From NCBI GenBank assembly GCA_018365815.1, contig JAGZJH010000001.1:62001-126000 (forward strand): a stretch of DNA of 64,000 nt, in the 5' to 3' direction. This document shows positions 40,374 through 49,691 of the stretch, piece by piece (the stretch's first letter is position 1; each line of letters starts with the position of its first letter). The position numbers were made by a program, and so were the translations under genes. The DNA is from Erysipelotrichaceae bacterium. GTDB lineage: Bacteria > Bacillota_I > Bacilli_A > Erysipelotrichales > Coprobacillaceae. The notes under the pieces were generated by a model. That model had not been told where the DNA came from, ran no database searches, and worked only from the letters and a program-made list of their open reading frames with translations.

Positions 40374-42083
40374 CTAAAAACCTCCTTTATTTTCATCTTT
40401 TTCTATTTCCCCTTTAACATGAGGATTTAACCAACGATCAATATAATATTCAAAATAACCTTGATCTTTAATATTAAAAAACTTATGATGTCCCATCATT
40501 AAAGAACTATCTTGATTATTCATTAACTCTTTTAACTTAGGGATTTCATCAAAAATAAGTTGACACTCATTATCTTTAAAAAATATTTTAATCACTCTGA
40601 CATTAGAAGTTTCAATAAAACATATTTCTAATTTTAAAACTAATTGTTGATCTTCGTTATATGTCAATTGATAACTCGTACTGATTTTATAATATTCTTG
40701 ATTAAACTCTAAAACTTGTTGTTTTAAACTTGTATCAATTTCATATTCATGATGTGATTCTTTAATCACCAATTTCAATTTTTTCTTTTCAACTTCTAAC
40801 ATTATTGACTCAATTCCTAATGTGTAATTATTATTTAACCCTTGAATAAACAATGGCATAATACTTGCAATATTAGGTTTTAAATTGATTAAACGATGAT
40901 GATAAGGCTGTAATAATTGTAAAGGGAGTGACGTTGAAAAAGGATTAAATCGAGTACTTTTAAGTTGTTTTTTTAACTTGAAATAACTTAAATCTAGATA
41001 AGGTTTAAATTTTAACGTTGGAAAAACAAAATATCGATTAATCAGTTCAATTTCCGGACTATTTGCAAAAACTGATGTACTTCCAGCACACATTGCAACG
41101 ACCATATTTTTTTCAGGGATTATCACTACATTTTGACCTAACATTCCATTAAATTGATAACAATTTTCTTTTTCATTTAACCAGATATGATAACCATATC
41201 CATATAAATTCAATGTTGGATCTGTATTGATTTGAAAGGAAGTTGCTTCTTCAATTAACTTTTCATCAATTAAACGTTGGTGATTATACACCCCTTTATT
41301 TAAATATAATAACCCAATTTTTGCCATACTCTCTAAACTTAAATAAACACCCCATCCTCCTTTATTATAACCTTTAGGGCAAGATTCAAAATAATGTTGA
41401 AATATCCCCAAAGGTTCAAATAAACGCTTCGTTAAATACTCTTCTAAAGTCTGATGTGTTACTTTTGTAATAATGACTGATAAAATATATGTATTCAAAC
41501 TATTGTAATGAAACTTTGTTCCTGGTTTAAATTTTAAATTGGCTTCTAAATATCCTTTAACCCAGTTATTTTCAACTAAAGAATTAGGTTCAGTAAAATC
41601 AACGCCACTACTCATTGTTAAAAGGTGTTTAATTGTCAATTTTTTCAATTTAAAAGCAGTCAACATCGTCGTTTCTTTACTAAAATAATCAATCACTAAA
41701 TCATCTAAATGAATTAACTTTTCTTGAATTGCAAATAAAACGGCCAATGAAGTAATACTTTTACATAAAGAATGAGTAACATGCATAATGTGATTATGAT
41801 ATGGAGAATATGAAACATCTAATATTACTTTTTCATCTTTAATAATCATTACCCCATGAGGGTTCGTATGTTTTAATTCATTAAATTCTTTTAAAAATGA
41901 TAATAAATACTGCGAAGGTATTGTCGCTTTTTGAGGAGATATTCTTTTTAAATGAACATCTTCCTTAAATTGACTAAAATCAATTTTTTGAGGAATGTAT
42001 TGATTTGAGTAAATAGGTGTTGTTCTATTTTGAGTACATTTGTTAATAAAGGATAATATTTTCATCTGTGTTTTAATATCCAT
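40374..42083 (-). CDS. Serine hydrolase, class C beta-lactamase/PBP4* fold
   Basis: About 569 aa. HVTHSLCKSITSLAVLFAI gives SxxK (SLCK), YNSLNTYILSVI the Tyr motif, and QFNGMLGQNVVIIPE the third-box region. It has no signal peptide and a long C-terminal beta domain from about 375. The substrate is unknown; cytosolic esterase or peptidase are both possible. The start at 42083 follows GAGGTG; two other Met codons lie just ahead. It is a larger relative of the dead gene at 24620-25591. Confidence 0.87.
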   Translation of the reverse strand: MDIKTQMKILSFINKCTQNRTTPIYSNQYIPQKIDFSQFKEDVHLKRISPQKATIPSQYLLSFLKEFNELKHTNPHGVMIIKDEKVILDVSYSPYHNHIMHVTHSLCKSITSLAVLFAIQEKLIHLDDLVIDYFSKETTMLTAFKLKKLTIKHLLTMSSGVDFTEPNSLVENNWVKGYLEANLKFKPGTKFHYNSLNTYILSVIITKVTHQTLEEYLTKRLFEPLGIFQHYFESCPKGYNKGGWGVYLSLESMAKIGLLYLNKGVYNHQRLIDEKLIEEATSFQINTDPTLNLYGYGYHIWLNEKENCYQFNGMLGQNVVIIPEKNMVVAMCAGSTSVFANSPEIELINRYFVFPTLKFKPYLDLSYFKLKKQLKSTRFNPFSTSLPLQLLQPYHHRLINLKPNIASIMPLFIQGLNNNYTLGIESIMLEVEKKKLKLVIKESHHEYEIDTSLKQQVLEFNQEYYKISTSYQLTYNEDQQLVLKLEICFIETSNVRVIKIFFKDNECQLIFDEIPKLKELMNNQDSSLMMGHHKFFNIKDQGYFEYYIDRWLNPHVKGEIEKDENKGGF

Positions 42084-42139
42084 CATCTTCACCTCATTTT
42101 AATTATCTAATATTTTAAATTAATAAGACAACTCATATA

Positions 42140-43441
42140 TTAGACCTCTAGTTTTGTTGGGTCTAAAAATTTAGTTTCATGTTTTTTTAATTCAATGAAT
42201 GTCCGATTGGCAATATCTAAAGACAAATCGCCAATACGTTCAAGATGACTTAAAAAATCTAAAATTACAGAAACTGCAATTGAATTATCACATACATTTT
42301 GTCTCATTCTTTCAAAATGATTGTGTTGACAAATTTGTTCTAATTGATTTAAACTTTCTTCTTTAAGATTTAAATCATTTAATAATTCTACTTCACTATT
42401 TTCAAAAATAGTCATCGCTTCTTCTATCATTTGTTCAATTAATAAATAGACTTCTTCAAGATCATGATAAGCAGATTTAGAAAAACGACCGTTTTCTTCA
42501 TATACCATTTTATAAAATTCTATCAAATCATTCACACGATCGGATATTTGTTCTAAATATTTAATAATTTGATAATTTTTATAATATTCTTGTATCTGAT
42601 GATTGACCAGTGTTGGTTGATTTGCAATTTTTAATAAGTATTGAGATAACAAAGTATCGTATTTATTTACAAGGGCTTCAACTTCATGAACTTCATCATA
42701 AACTTCTTTTTTTAGTAAGTAAATATTGTTTTGATAAACGAATGTTTTCTAATATATTTCTTCCCATTCGAAGAGTATTTTTTTAGCGATAGCTAAAGCT
42801 ACAACTGGAAATCGTTCAATTAATGAATCGTTTAAGTTGTCAATATTTTCGATTTTTAAATCTTTATTAGTTTCATCAGGAATTATTTTTTCTAACAACT
42901 TCACACTTTGTTTCACAAAAGGAATAATTAAAATTGTAGAAATAATGTTGAAAATAAGATGTGCTTGAGCAATATACATTTCCCCACTACCATTTAATAA
43001 TTGTGTAATATAGTTTGTAAGATTAACAAAGGGCGTTAATAAAACCATTCCTAATAAAGCACCAAATAAATTATATACAGCATGGAACCATGCGGCTCGT
43101 TTAGTTGGCACTGAACCACCTGCAGCTGCTATTAAAGCTGTCATACAAGTTCCAACATTTGTTCCAATTGTAATACCAATAGCTTGCATTAAACTCATTA
43201 ATCCTGCTCTAACTAAACTAATTGAAATAACAGTTACCTCAGAACTTGAATGAAGTAAAGCAGAAATAACTATTCCTACTATAATAGACATTAATAAATT
43301 ACTTGTATATTTTGCAATATAATCTCGGATTTTAGTTCCTGCGATACTTTTTAAAGCATCACTCATTAAGTTAATCCCATATATAAATATCGCTAGTCCT
43401 CCTAAAATTAAACCGATAGCATAAATATTTAAACCATTCAT
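42140..43441 (-). pseudogene. Na/Pi cotransporter family protein with PhoU domain, frameshifted
   Basis: The first frame (start 43441) has NPT-type repeats: GLILGGLAIFIYGINLMSDA, SALLHSSSEVTVISISLVRA, IGTNVGTCMTALIAAAGG. It ends at 42749. The second part from about 42770 down to 42140 is the cytosolic PhoU-like helical domain. One more A in the A7 run (T7 at 42778-42784) joins them as AKKNTLRMGRN. So the gene is either inactive, subject to slippage, or the read lost a base. The two parts together are about 430 aa, less than the usual 530 to 570. Confidence 0.8.
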
Positions 43442-43523
43442 ATTATCTCAACTTTCTTACTAGAAATATTGTATCATAATAAGTTTATGAATGTCTTTTT
43501 TTTCACAAAATGTACTTAAAATA

Positions 43524-43553
43524 AAAAAAGAATAAGGTTCACACCTTATTCAA
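43524..43553 (-). terminator. Terminator of pyk
   Basis: GAATAAGGT-GTGA-ACCTTATTC followed by seven T on the minus strand. Confidence 0.92.
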
Positions 43554-44973
43554 CGCATACAACTAAGTTTAAGAAGTTAGTTGATCCAGTTTGTCCTGGA
43601 TTTCCACCAGTAACTAAGATTTTTGAACATGATTCAATACCATTTTCTTTAGCTATTTTTATTGCATATGGTACCATTTCTTCAACTTTTTTAATTGGAT
43701 CACAAATTACTGCATTAACTCCCCAATTTAAAGCTAAACGTTTAACAGTCACTTCATGAGGTGTAGCAGCAATAATTGGACAACCTGGTCTGTATCTTGA
43801 AATACGTTGAGCAGTACGTCCTGATTCTGTAAATGCAACGATTGCTGAAACATTAAATTTGTTAGCAATTTCTGCTACAGAAATAACAATTGCTTCATCA
43901 GTATCTTCACTATTTGCTGTTCTTTCTGCTTTTCTAAATAATGAACCATGATCTAATGCAGTTTCTGTTTTTCTAGCAACTTTAGCCATAGTAGTAACAG
44001 CTTCCCATGGATAATCACCTTGAGCAGATTCTCCTGATAACATAATAGCATCAGATCCGTCAAAAATTGCATTAGCTACGTCACTTACTTCCGCACGAGT
44101 AGGACGTGGATTTTTTTGCATACTTTCTAACATTTGAGTTGCTGTAATTACTACTTTTCCAGTAGCATTACATTTTTTAATTAATTCTTTTTGGATTAAT
44201 GGTACATCTTCAGCAGGTACTTCTACCCCTAAGTCACCACGAGCAACCATGATACCATCAGCAACTTCTAAGATTTCGTCCATGTTGCTTACCCCTTCAC
44301 TATTTTCAATTTTAGCAATAATTTGAACATCTGGACGATTATTTTTATTTAATAATTCTCTTACTTGTAAAACATCATCAGCACGTCTTACAAAAGAAGC
44401 GGCTACATAGTTAATTCCTTGTTCACAACCAAATGTAATGTCACTAATATCTTTTTCAGATAAATAATCGAAACCTAATTTAATTCCAGGAACGTTAATT
44501 CCACGTTTATTTTTAACATCACCATTGTTTAAACAAGTTGTGATAATATCTTTACCTTCAACTGCTTCAACTTGTAATTCTACTTGACCGTCGTTAACTA
44601 AGATGATTCCACCTTCTTTAACATCTTTATATAATTCTTTATAAGTAATTGAAAAACGATTGCTTGTTCCTTCGATGTCTTCATAACAAATAACTGATTT
44701 TTGACCTTTTTTAAATTCAGCGACACCATTAACAAAGTCACCAGTTCTAATTTCTGGTCCTTTTGTATCTAATAAAATAGCACATTCTTTTCCAGTTTCT
44801 GCTTTAATCGCTTTAACTGTTTTAATACGTCCTCCATGTTCTTCGAAATCACCATGTGAGAAATTTAAACGCATAACGTTCATTCCCGCATCGATTAAAC
44901 TTTCTAAAATTTCTCTTGGTTCTGAAGCAGGACCAATTGTACATACCATTTTAGTCTTTTTAAAAGCTTCCAT
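43546..44973 (-). CDS. pyk: Pyruvate kinase
   Basis: The 475-aa protein carries KTKMVCTIGPASEPREIL, MRLNFSHGDFEEHG, CAILLDTKGPEIRTG, IIAKIENSEGVSNMDEI (catalytic Lys), VARGDLGVEVPAEDV and ITATQMLESM. It ends at the allosteric C-domain, without the extra PEP-utiliser domain of Bacillus enzymes. It makes ATP and pyruvate in glycolysis. It follows pfkA by 36 bp, the usual pair. Confidence 0.97.
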   Translation of the reverse strand: MEAFKKTKMVCTIGPASEPREILESLIDAGMNVMRLNFSHGDFEEHGGRIKTVKAIKAETGKECAILLDTKGPEIRTGDFVNGVAEFKKGQKSVICYEDIEGTSNRFSITYKELYKDVKEGGIILVNDGQVELQVEAVEGKDIITTCLNNGDVKNKRGINVPGIKLGFDYLSEKDISDITFGCEQGINYVAASFVRRADDVLQVRELLNKNNRPDVQIIAKIENSEGVSNMDEILEVADGIMVARGDLGVEVPAEDVPLIQKELIKKCNATGKVVITATQMLESMQKNPRPTRAEVSDVANAIFDGSDAIMLSGESAQGDYPWEAVTTMAKVARKTETALDHGSLFRKAERTANSEDTDEAIVISVAEIANKFNVSAIVAFTESGRTAQRISRYRPGCPIIAATPHEVTVKRLALNWGVNAVICDPIKKVEEMVPYAIKIAKENGIESCSKILVTGGNPGQTGSTNFLNLVVCVE

Positions 44974-45009
44974 TTATTTCTCTCCTTTTTTTTCATACTC
45001 AATATATAT

Positions 45010-45963
45010 TTAACGAAGTTTTTGAAAATCTTCGTAAATACCTATATCTTTAACTTCATCACTTAAAGTCTTTTCAATCGATTGATTTATAATACGGCCT
45101 TTGATCAAACAAATTGCCTGAGCCAATTGCTTTTCTTCTAAAAGTTCAACCGCTTTAATACCCATACGAACAGATAAAATACGATCACCTACACTAGGAT
45201 TCCCACCTCGTTGAATGTACCCTAATTTAATTCCACGACTTTCAATTTGAGTAGTTTCTTCAATCATTTTTGCAAGTGAATAAACATCAGTGACGTTTTC
45301 ACTTACAATAATTATACATTCATCTTTTAGTTTAATCATTTCTTTAACTGTTTGTGTGATAGTATTTAAATCAATATCTTTTTGACTTACAATAACTAAA
45401 TCTACATCACTTGCAATTGCACTATATTGAGCTAAATCGCTACAATGTCGTCCCATCACTTCAACAACAAGACAGCGACTATGACTACGAGCAGTGTCTC
45501 TTAGTTTTTCAACATTTTCTAAAATCGTTGAAACTGCGGTTTCAAAACCAATAGTTCTTTCAGTACCGATAATATCATTATCAATAGTTCCTGGAATTGC
45601 AATAGTTGGGAAACCTAATTTTGATAATGACATCGCACCATGATATGTTCCATCTCCGCCAATGACTATTAATCCTTCGATTTGTTGCTTTTTTAAATGT
45701 TCAATACATTTTAAAACGGTTTCTTCTTTTTTGAATTCATCAAAACGAGATGATTTTAAAATCGTACCTCCAAGATTTGAAATATTTGCGGTATTTTCTA
45801 AATTCAAAATTTTAAATTTTTTATAAAACAAACCACGATAACCTTCTAAAATTCCTACTACTTCAATTCCTTTATGATGTGCCACTTTAACAATACTAGA
45901 AATCGCACTGTTCATCCCCGGGGCATCGCCACCGGAAGTTAAAACTCCTATTCGCTTAACCAT
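45010..45963 (-). CDS. pfkA: 6-phosphofructokinase
   Basis: The 317-aa protein has RIGVLTSGGDAPGMNSAISS, VIGGDGTYHGAMSL, PGTIDNDIIGTERTIGFETA (catalytic Asp in TIDND) and VVEVMGRHCSDLAQYSA. The GGDGT form marks the ATP-dependent enzyme. It is in an operon with pyk. Confidence 0.97.
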   Translation of the reverse strand: MVKRIGVLTSGGDAPGMNSAISSIVKVAHHKGIEVVGILEGYRGLFYKKFKILNLENTANISNLGGTILKSSRFDEFKKEETVLKCIEHLKKQQIEGLIVIGGDGTYHGAMSLSKLGFPTIAIPGTIDNDIIGTERTIGFETAVSTILENVEKLRDTARSHSRCLVVEVMGRHCSDLAQYSAIASDVDLVIVSQKDIDLNTITQTVKEMIKLKDECIIIVSENVTDVYSLAKMIEETTQIESRGIKLGYIQRGGNPSVGDRILSVRMGIKAVELLEEKQLAQAICLIKGRIINQSIEKTLSDEVKDIGIYEDFQKLR

Positions 45964-46038
45964 AAGTCACCTCAACACATTCAATTCATGTGCTATTTTA
46001 ACATGAATTTTCATTTTTTCAACACCAAATAAAAAATT

Positions 46039-46941
46039 TCACATAAAAAATTTACTAGATTTTAGTTCCACTTCAACACTAACCGCTTTCATTTTTTCAA
46101 TCAATCTCTCTACCTTTAGTTTATCCCCAATTTGCTTTGATAAAACATAATATTTTTTTAATTCTTCTAAACTGTAAACACTGGTAAAAAAAGTCGGTAT
46201 TTTCTTTAACGAACGTTCATTTACAATCGCTGCTAATACTTCATCACGCGACCACGGAGAAGCGTTTTCACCTCCAATATCATCTAATACTAAAACATCT
46301 ACATTTTTTAGACTTATCAGTAATTCTGAACTATTATTAGAAGATGAAAATTGTTCTTTTAACGAACCAATTAAATTAGGAACATTGATAAATGCACATT
46401 GTTTTCCTTTTTGAGCCAATTCATAAATAAATGCTGCCATTACTGTGGTTTTTCCATTTTGCATTGCACCATGTAAATAAATTCCTTTATCACTGGGTTC
46501 TTTAATGTAATTAAGCATTGTATTCAAAGCTAAAGAACGTGATGTTATTGAAAGTTCTTTAAACGGAATATCAAAAATAGAGTATGGCATATTACATGGT
46601 TGAATACGACTTAACACCGCTAAATGATGAGCATGTTCTATTTCAAAAGTACATGGTTGCATATCTAAGGAAATACGACCATTTTCACTAATTAATTGAC
46701 GTTGATAGCCTTTCATATTTTTAGGACAGTTTTGAATAGACTCACACCCTATACACATTTGATAATCTTCTTGATAATTTAATAACTCAATCCAATAATC
46801 ATCCATCATTAAACGTGTCATATGATGCGTTTGCATAAATGCTTTAATTTTTGAATCTTGACATAACTTGTCTAAACTTTCTTTTTTGATTTGTTTAATA
46901 TTATTAGGTAATCCTATCTGCGAGGCTACGTTTTTCATCAT
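46039..46941 (-). CDS. dnaI: Primosomal protein DnaI (helicase loader)
   Basis: 300 aa. The N-terminal half has a Cys motif for zinc (MCIGCESIQNCPKNMKGY). The AAA+ half has Walker A LHGAMQNGKTTVMAAF (about 165), Walker B VLVLDDIGGENASPWSRDE and TSVYSLEELKKYY. It loads the replicative helicase with DnaB. It is adjacent to dnaB with 9 nt between. Confidence 0.94.
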   Translation of the reverse strand: MMKNVASQIGLPNNIKQIKKESLDKLCQDSKIKAFMQTHHMTRLMMDDYWIELLNYQEDYQMCIGCESIQNCPKNMKGYQRQLISENGRISLDMQPCTFEIEHAHHLAVLSRIQPCNMPYSIFDIPFKELSITSRSLALNTMLNYIKEPSDKGIYLHGAMQNGKTTVMAAFIYELAQKGKQCAFINVPNLIGSLKEQFSSSNNSSELLISLKNVDVLVLDDIGGENASPWSRDEVLAAIVNERSLKKIPTFFTSVYSLEELKKYYVLSKQIGDKLKVERLIEKMKAVSVEVELKSSKFFM

Positions 46942-46950
46942 TCATTCCTC

Positions 46951-48234
46951 CTATAAACTTTTCATTAATTCGCGTAGTTCTTCTTCACTGATGGCTTCTT
47001 GATCACTAGGAACACTACTTTCTAATTTGCTTTGAGCAACTTGTTCTTGATACCATTGTGGCATATGTTGAGTTGCATTAGCATTTTTAACTTTCATATA
47101 GTTTTTAGCCTCCTGCATCGCTTCACTCACTGTTTTAATTCCTTTACGACGCCATGAAGCCGCTATGGCTTCGACATAATTTCGTGGCATTCGATTATCA
47201 TTTTGTGCCCATGTTAATTCAAGTAACACATTAATCACGCCTGGTTCTAACCCTTGTTCTATCATTAGTTTTTCAACTAAAGAAAGATCCCGTCTAGTTG
47301 GTGTACTCCCTTGTTTTTTAGCAATCAATTTATAAGGTGACCACGATTCTAATTGTTTAATATGACGTGATTTTGAATCATTTTTTTCTCCGTTATAACT
47401 ATATTGAATTGGTTGACTATGATAAACCATTTCAAATTGTTGTGGGGCTTCTAGTTCATGATAATTTCTTGCTTTTATACTTAATATTTCTTCATTGACA
47501 CGATAATCTTCAATTGACTCATAAACTAATTGAGCCATTTGTTGCCCACTAATATGATAAACAACCCCTAGTTGTTTAACTTTATTTTCAACACTTGATG
47601 TAATCATATTTCTTCTTACTTGAAGTTCTTTTAACTCTTTATAAAACAAATCTAATGGATAATTAATCACTGGACTATGACTAACTTCTTTTTTAAGTTC
47701 TTCTTTTCTTTTTAAAACCGGAACCCCTTCTAATGAAGTATCTTCGATATAAAAAACTTCCTCAAATAAAGCCGTTGTTTCTTCATATTGTTCTAAGTCA
47801 ACTTCTGGTGCAATAAAATAAAATTTATTTTTTTCATAATTCATAGTGCCTATTGTACGATATAATAAAGCATTTAATAATTCATTTTTAAAAAAAGTTT
47901 GAGCTTGTAATGGTAGTAACATTTCATAAAGATAATGGGTTATTCCATTTTCAAATTTAACATATGTTTTCATTAATCCTATCCCCTCTAATAAACGGAT
48001 GGATTGTTTAATTTTATCTAAAGGAAGTGCGGTTTGCATTGTTAAACGGGCATGAGTCGAAACTAATGAAGTAAGTTTCACTAAATCAATTTCGCTATAA
48101 AGTGTTAAATAAAGACTCATTGCTTCTACACCAATAAGCGGTTGATATAATAAAGTTAAAATAGGTAAACGTTCATTTAAAAAAATCGAATCGCTTTTAA
48201 CTTCATAAGTATCACAACTTAACAATTGTTCCAT
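46951..48234 (-). CDS. dnaB: Replication initiation / membrane attachment protein DnaB
   Basis: 427 aa, with LLYQPLIGVEAMSLYLTLYS at the N-terminus and a DnaB/DnaD-like C-domain (VINVLLELTWAQNDNRMPRN, VEAIAASWRRKGIKTVSEAM). It is the Bacillota loader partner of DnaI, not the helicase. It overlaps coaE by 16 nt. Confidence 0.92.
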   Translation of the reverse strand: MEQLLSCDTYEVKSDSIFLNERLPILTLLYQPLIGVEAMSLYLTLYSEIDLVKLTSLVSTHARLTMQTALPLDKIKQSIRLLEGIGLMKTYVKFENGITHYLYEMLLPLQAQTFFKNELLNALLYRTIGTMNYEKNKFYFIAPEVDLEQYEETTALFEEVFYIEDTSLEGVPVLKRKEELKKEVSHSPVINYPLDLFYKELKELQVRRNMITSSVENKVKQLGVVYHISGQQMAQLVYESIEDYRVNEEILSIKARNYHELEAPQQFEMVYHSQPIQYSYNGEKNDSKSRHIKQLESWSPYKLIAKKQGSTPTRRDLSLVEKLMIEQGLEPGVINVLLELTWAQNDNRMPRNYVEAIAASWRRKGIKTVSEAMQEAKNYMKVKNANATQHMPQWYQEQVAQSKLESSVPSDQEAISEEELRELMKSL

Positions 48235-48818
48235 TCTATCTCTCCTTTGTTTATCTTTTTTAAAAACACTTCAATTTGGTCATATAAATTATTTAAATCG
48301 CCTTCATTATTAATAATATAATGAGCTAATTGTTTTTTTGTTTCAATCGGCATCTGACTTTGAATTCTTGCTTCAACTTCTTGATTAGTTAAATGATTAC
48401 GCTCTTTTAAACGTTGTTTTTGTAACTGTTCATTGATATAGACAACAACAACATAATCACATAAATATTCCAACTTTGCTTCATAAAGCAAAGGAATATC
48501 TAAAAAAACGATAGTTTGCATTGAATTTTTAATTTGTTTTTTAATGTTTTTAATGACATAAGGGTGTACTATATCTTCTAACTGTTGTTGTTTTATCTTA
48601 TCATTAAAAATAATTTCTCCTAATTTTTTTCGATCAATATTCCCATTTTGATCTTGACATTCAAACTTTGTTAAAACATTTTGAATACACTTAGTATCCT
48701 TTGTTAATGCTTCAAATGAAATTTGATCTGCATCGATGACTTGATAACCAAGTTGTTTTAAATAATGGCTAACTGTACTTTTACCGGTTGCTATACCACC
48801 TGTAATTCCTATAATCAT
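48219..48818 (-). CDS. coaE: Dephospho-CoA kinase
   Basis: 199 aa, with P-loop GITGGIATGKSTVSHYL, DADQISFEAL (Asp), VFLDIPLLYEAKL and RLKERNHLTNQEVEARIQSQ in the lid. It performs the last step of CoA synthesis. AAGGAGTGATGAT precedes the ATG. A terminator lies between it and mutM. Confidence 0.95.
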   Translation of the reverse strand: MIIGITGGIATGKSTVSHYLKQLGYQVIDADQISFEALTKDTKCIQNVLTKFECQDQNGNIDRKKLGEIIFNDKIKQQQLEDIVHPYVIKNIKKQIKNSMQTIVFLDIPLLYEAKLEYLCDYVVVVYINEQLQKQRLKERNHLTNQEVEARIQSQMPIETKKQLAHYIINNEGDLNNLYDQIEVFLKKINKGEIEWNNC

Positions 48819-48848
48819 ATCATCACTCCTTATTTATATATTTTAACA

Positions 48849-48874
48849 TAAAAAAGCACTTTCGTGCTTTTTTA
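48849..48874 (-). terminator. Bidirectional-looking terminator behind mutM
   Basis: AAAAAAGCAC-GAAA-GTGCTTTTTT at 48850-48873; A and T runs on both sides let it work on either strand. It overlaps the mutM stop and separates dnaE-polA-mutM from coaE-dnaB-dnaI. Confidence 0.92.
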
Positions 48875-49690
48875 TGACTTTTTACGCTGACATTTTTTAC
48901 AAAAATAAGTTCCTCTTCCTTGTAGTTGTATTTTTTCAATCGGTGTATGGCAAATCGGACAAGGTTGATTAACTTTGCCATGCACATTTAATTTAACTTG
49001 AAAACGGCCGTCAATCCCATTAGCACTAAAAGTATGAATTGTTGTTCCACCTTGTTTAATGGCATCATTTAAAACATCAATTGCAATCTCTACAAGTTCT
49101 TTTACTCTTTTTAATTTCAAACGATTGACCGGTGTTAATGGATTGATTTTCATCCTAAAACATATTTCATTAGCATAAATATTGCCAATTCCAAGTATAA
49201 TATGTTGGTCTAATAAAACATCTTTAATCGGTCGTTTACTTTTTTGAAATTGTTGATATAACCATTTGCAATCAATATCAAAAGGTTCTTTTCCTAAAGT
49301 ATTAAAAGGTTTCAAATTAGCATATTGATTTAAATCTGTTAACTCCATACGACCAAATTTACGAGTATCATAATATCTTAAATCCAGTTGATTTTCTAAA
49401 TGGAAAATGACATGACAATGTTGATTATAAGGCTCATCTTGACTGACGATAAAATATTTACCTTCCATTCTAAGATGAGATATAAAAGCAATGTGATCTA
49501 ATTTAAAAATTATATATTTTCCGATTCGATCAATATCTCTAAAAGTTTGATGTGTTAATGCTTCAATAAATTGGTTTTTGTCTCCTGTAATTATTTTAGG
49601 ATAAAATACTTCAACACTTTCAATTTTTTTACCAATAATTTCGTGTTTTAAAGTATTTTTAATCGTTTCAACTTCAGGTAATTCTGGCAT
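48872..49690 (-). CDS. mutM: Formamidopyrimidine-DNA glycosylase
   Basis: 272 aa. PELPEVETIKNTLKHEIIGK gives the N-terminal catalytic Pro and Glu. DQHIILGIGNIYANEICF is the H2TH region, and CPICHTPIEKIQLQGRGTYF with CKKC is the zinc finger. It removes oxidised purines. It starts 2 nt before the polA stop, as commonly seen. Confidence 0.96.
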   Translation of the reverse strand: MPELPEVETIKNTLKHEIIGKKIESVEVFYPKIITGDKNQFIEALTHQTFRDIDRIGKYIIFKLDHIAFISHLRMEGKYFIVSQDEPYNQHCHVIFHLENQLDLRYYDTRKFGRMELTDLNQYANLKPFNTLGKEPFDIDCKWLYQQFQKSKRPIKDVLLDQHIILGIGNIYANEICFRMKINPLTPVNRLKLKRVKELVEIAIDVLNDAIKQGGTTIHTFSANGIDGRFQVKLNVHGKVNQPCPICHTPIEKIQLQGRGTYFCKKCQRKKS

Positions 49691-49691
49691 A

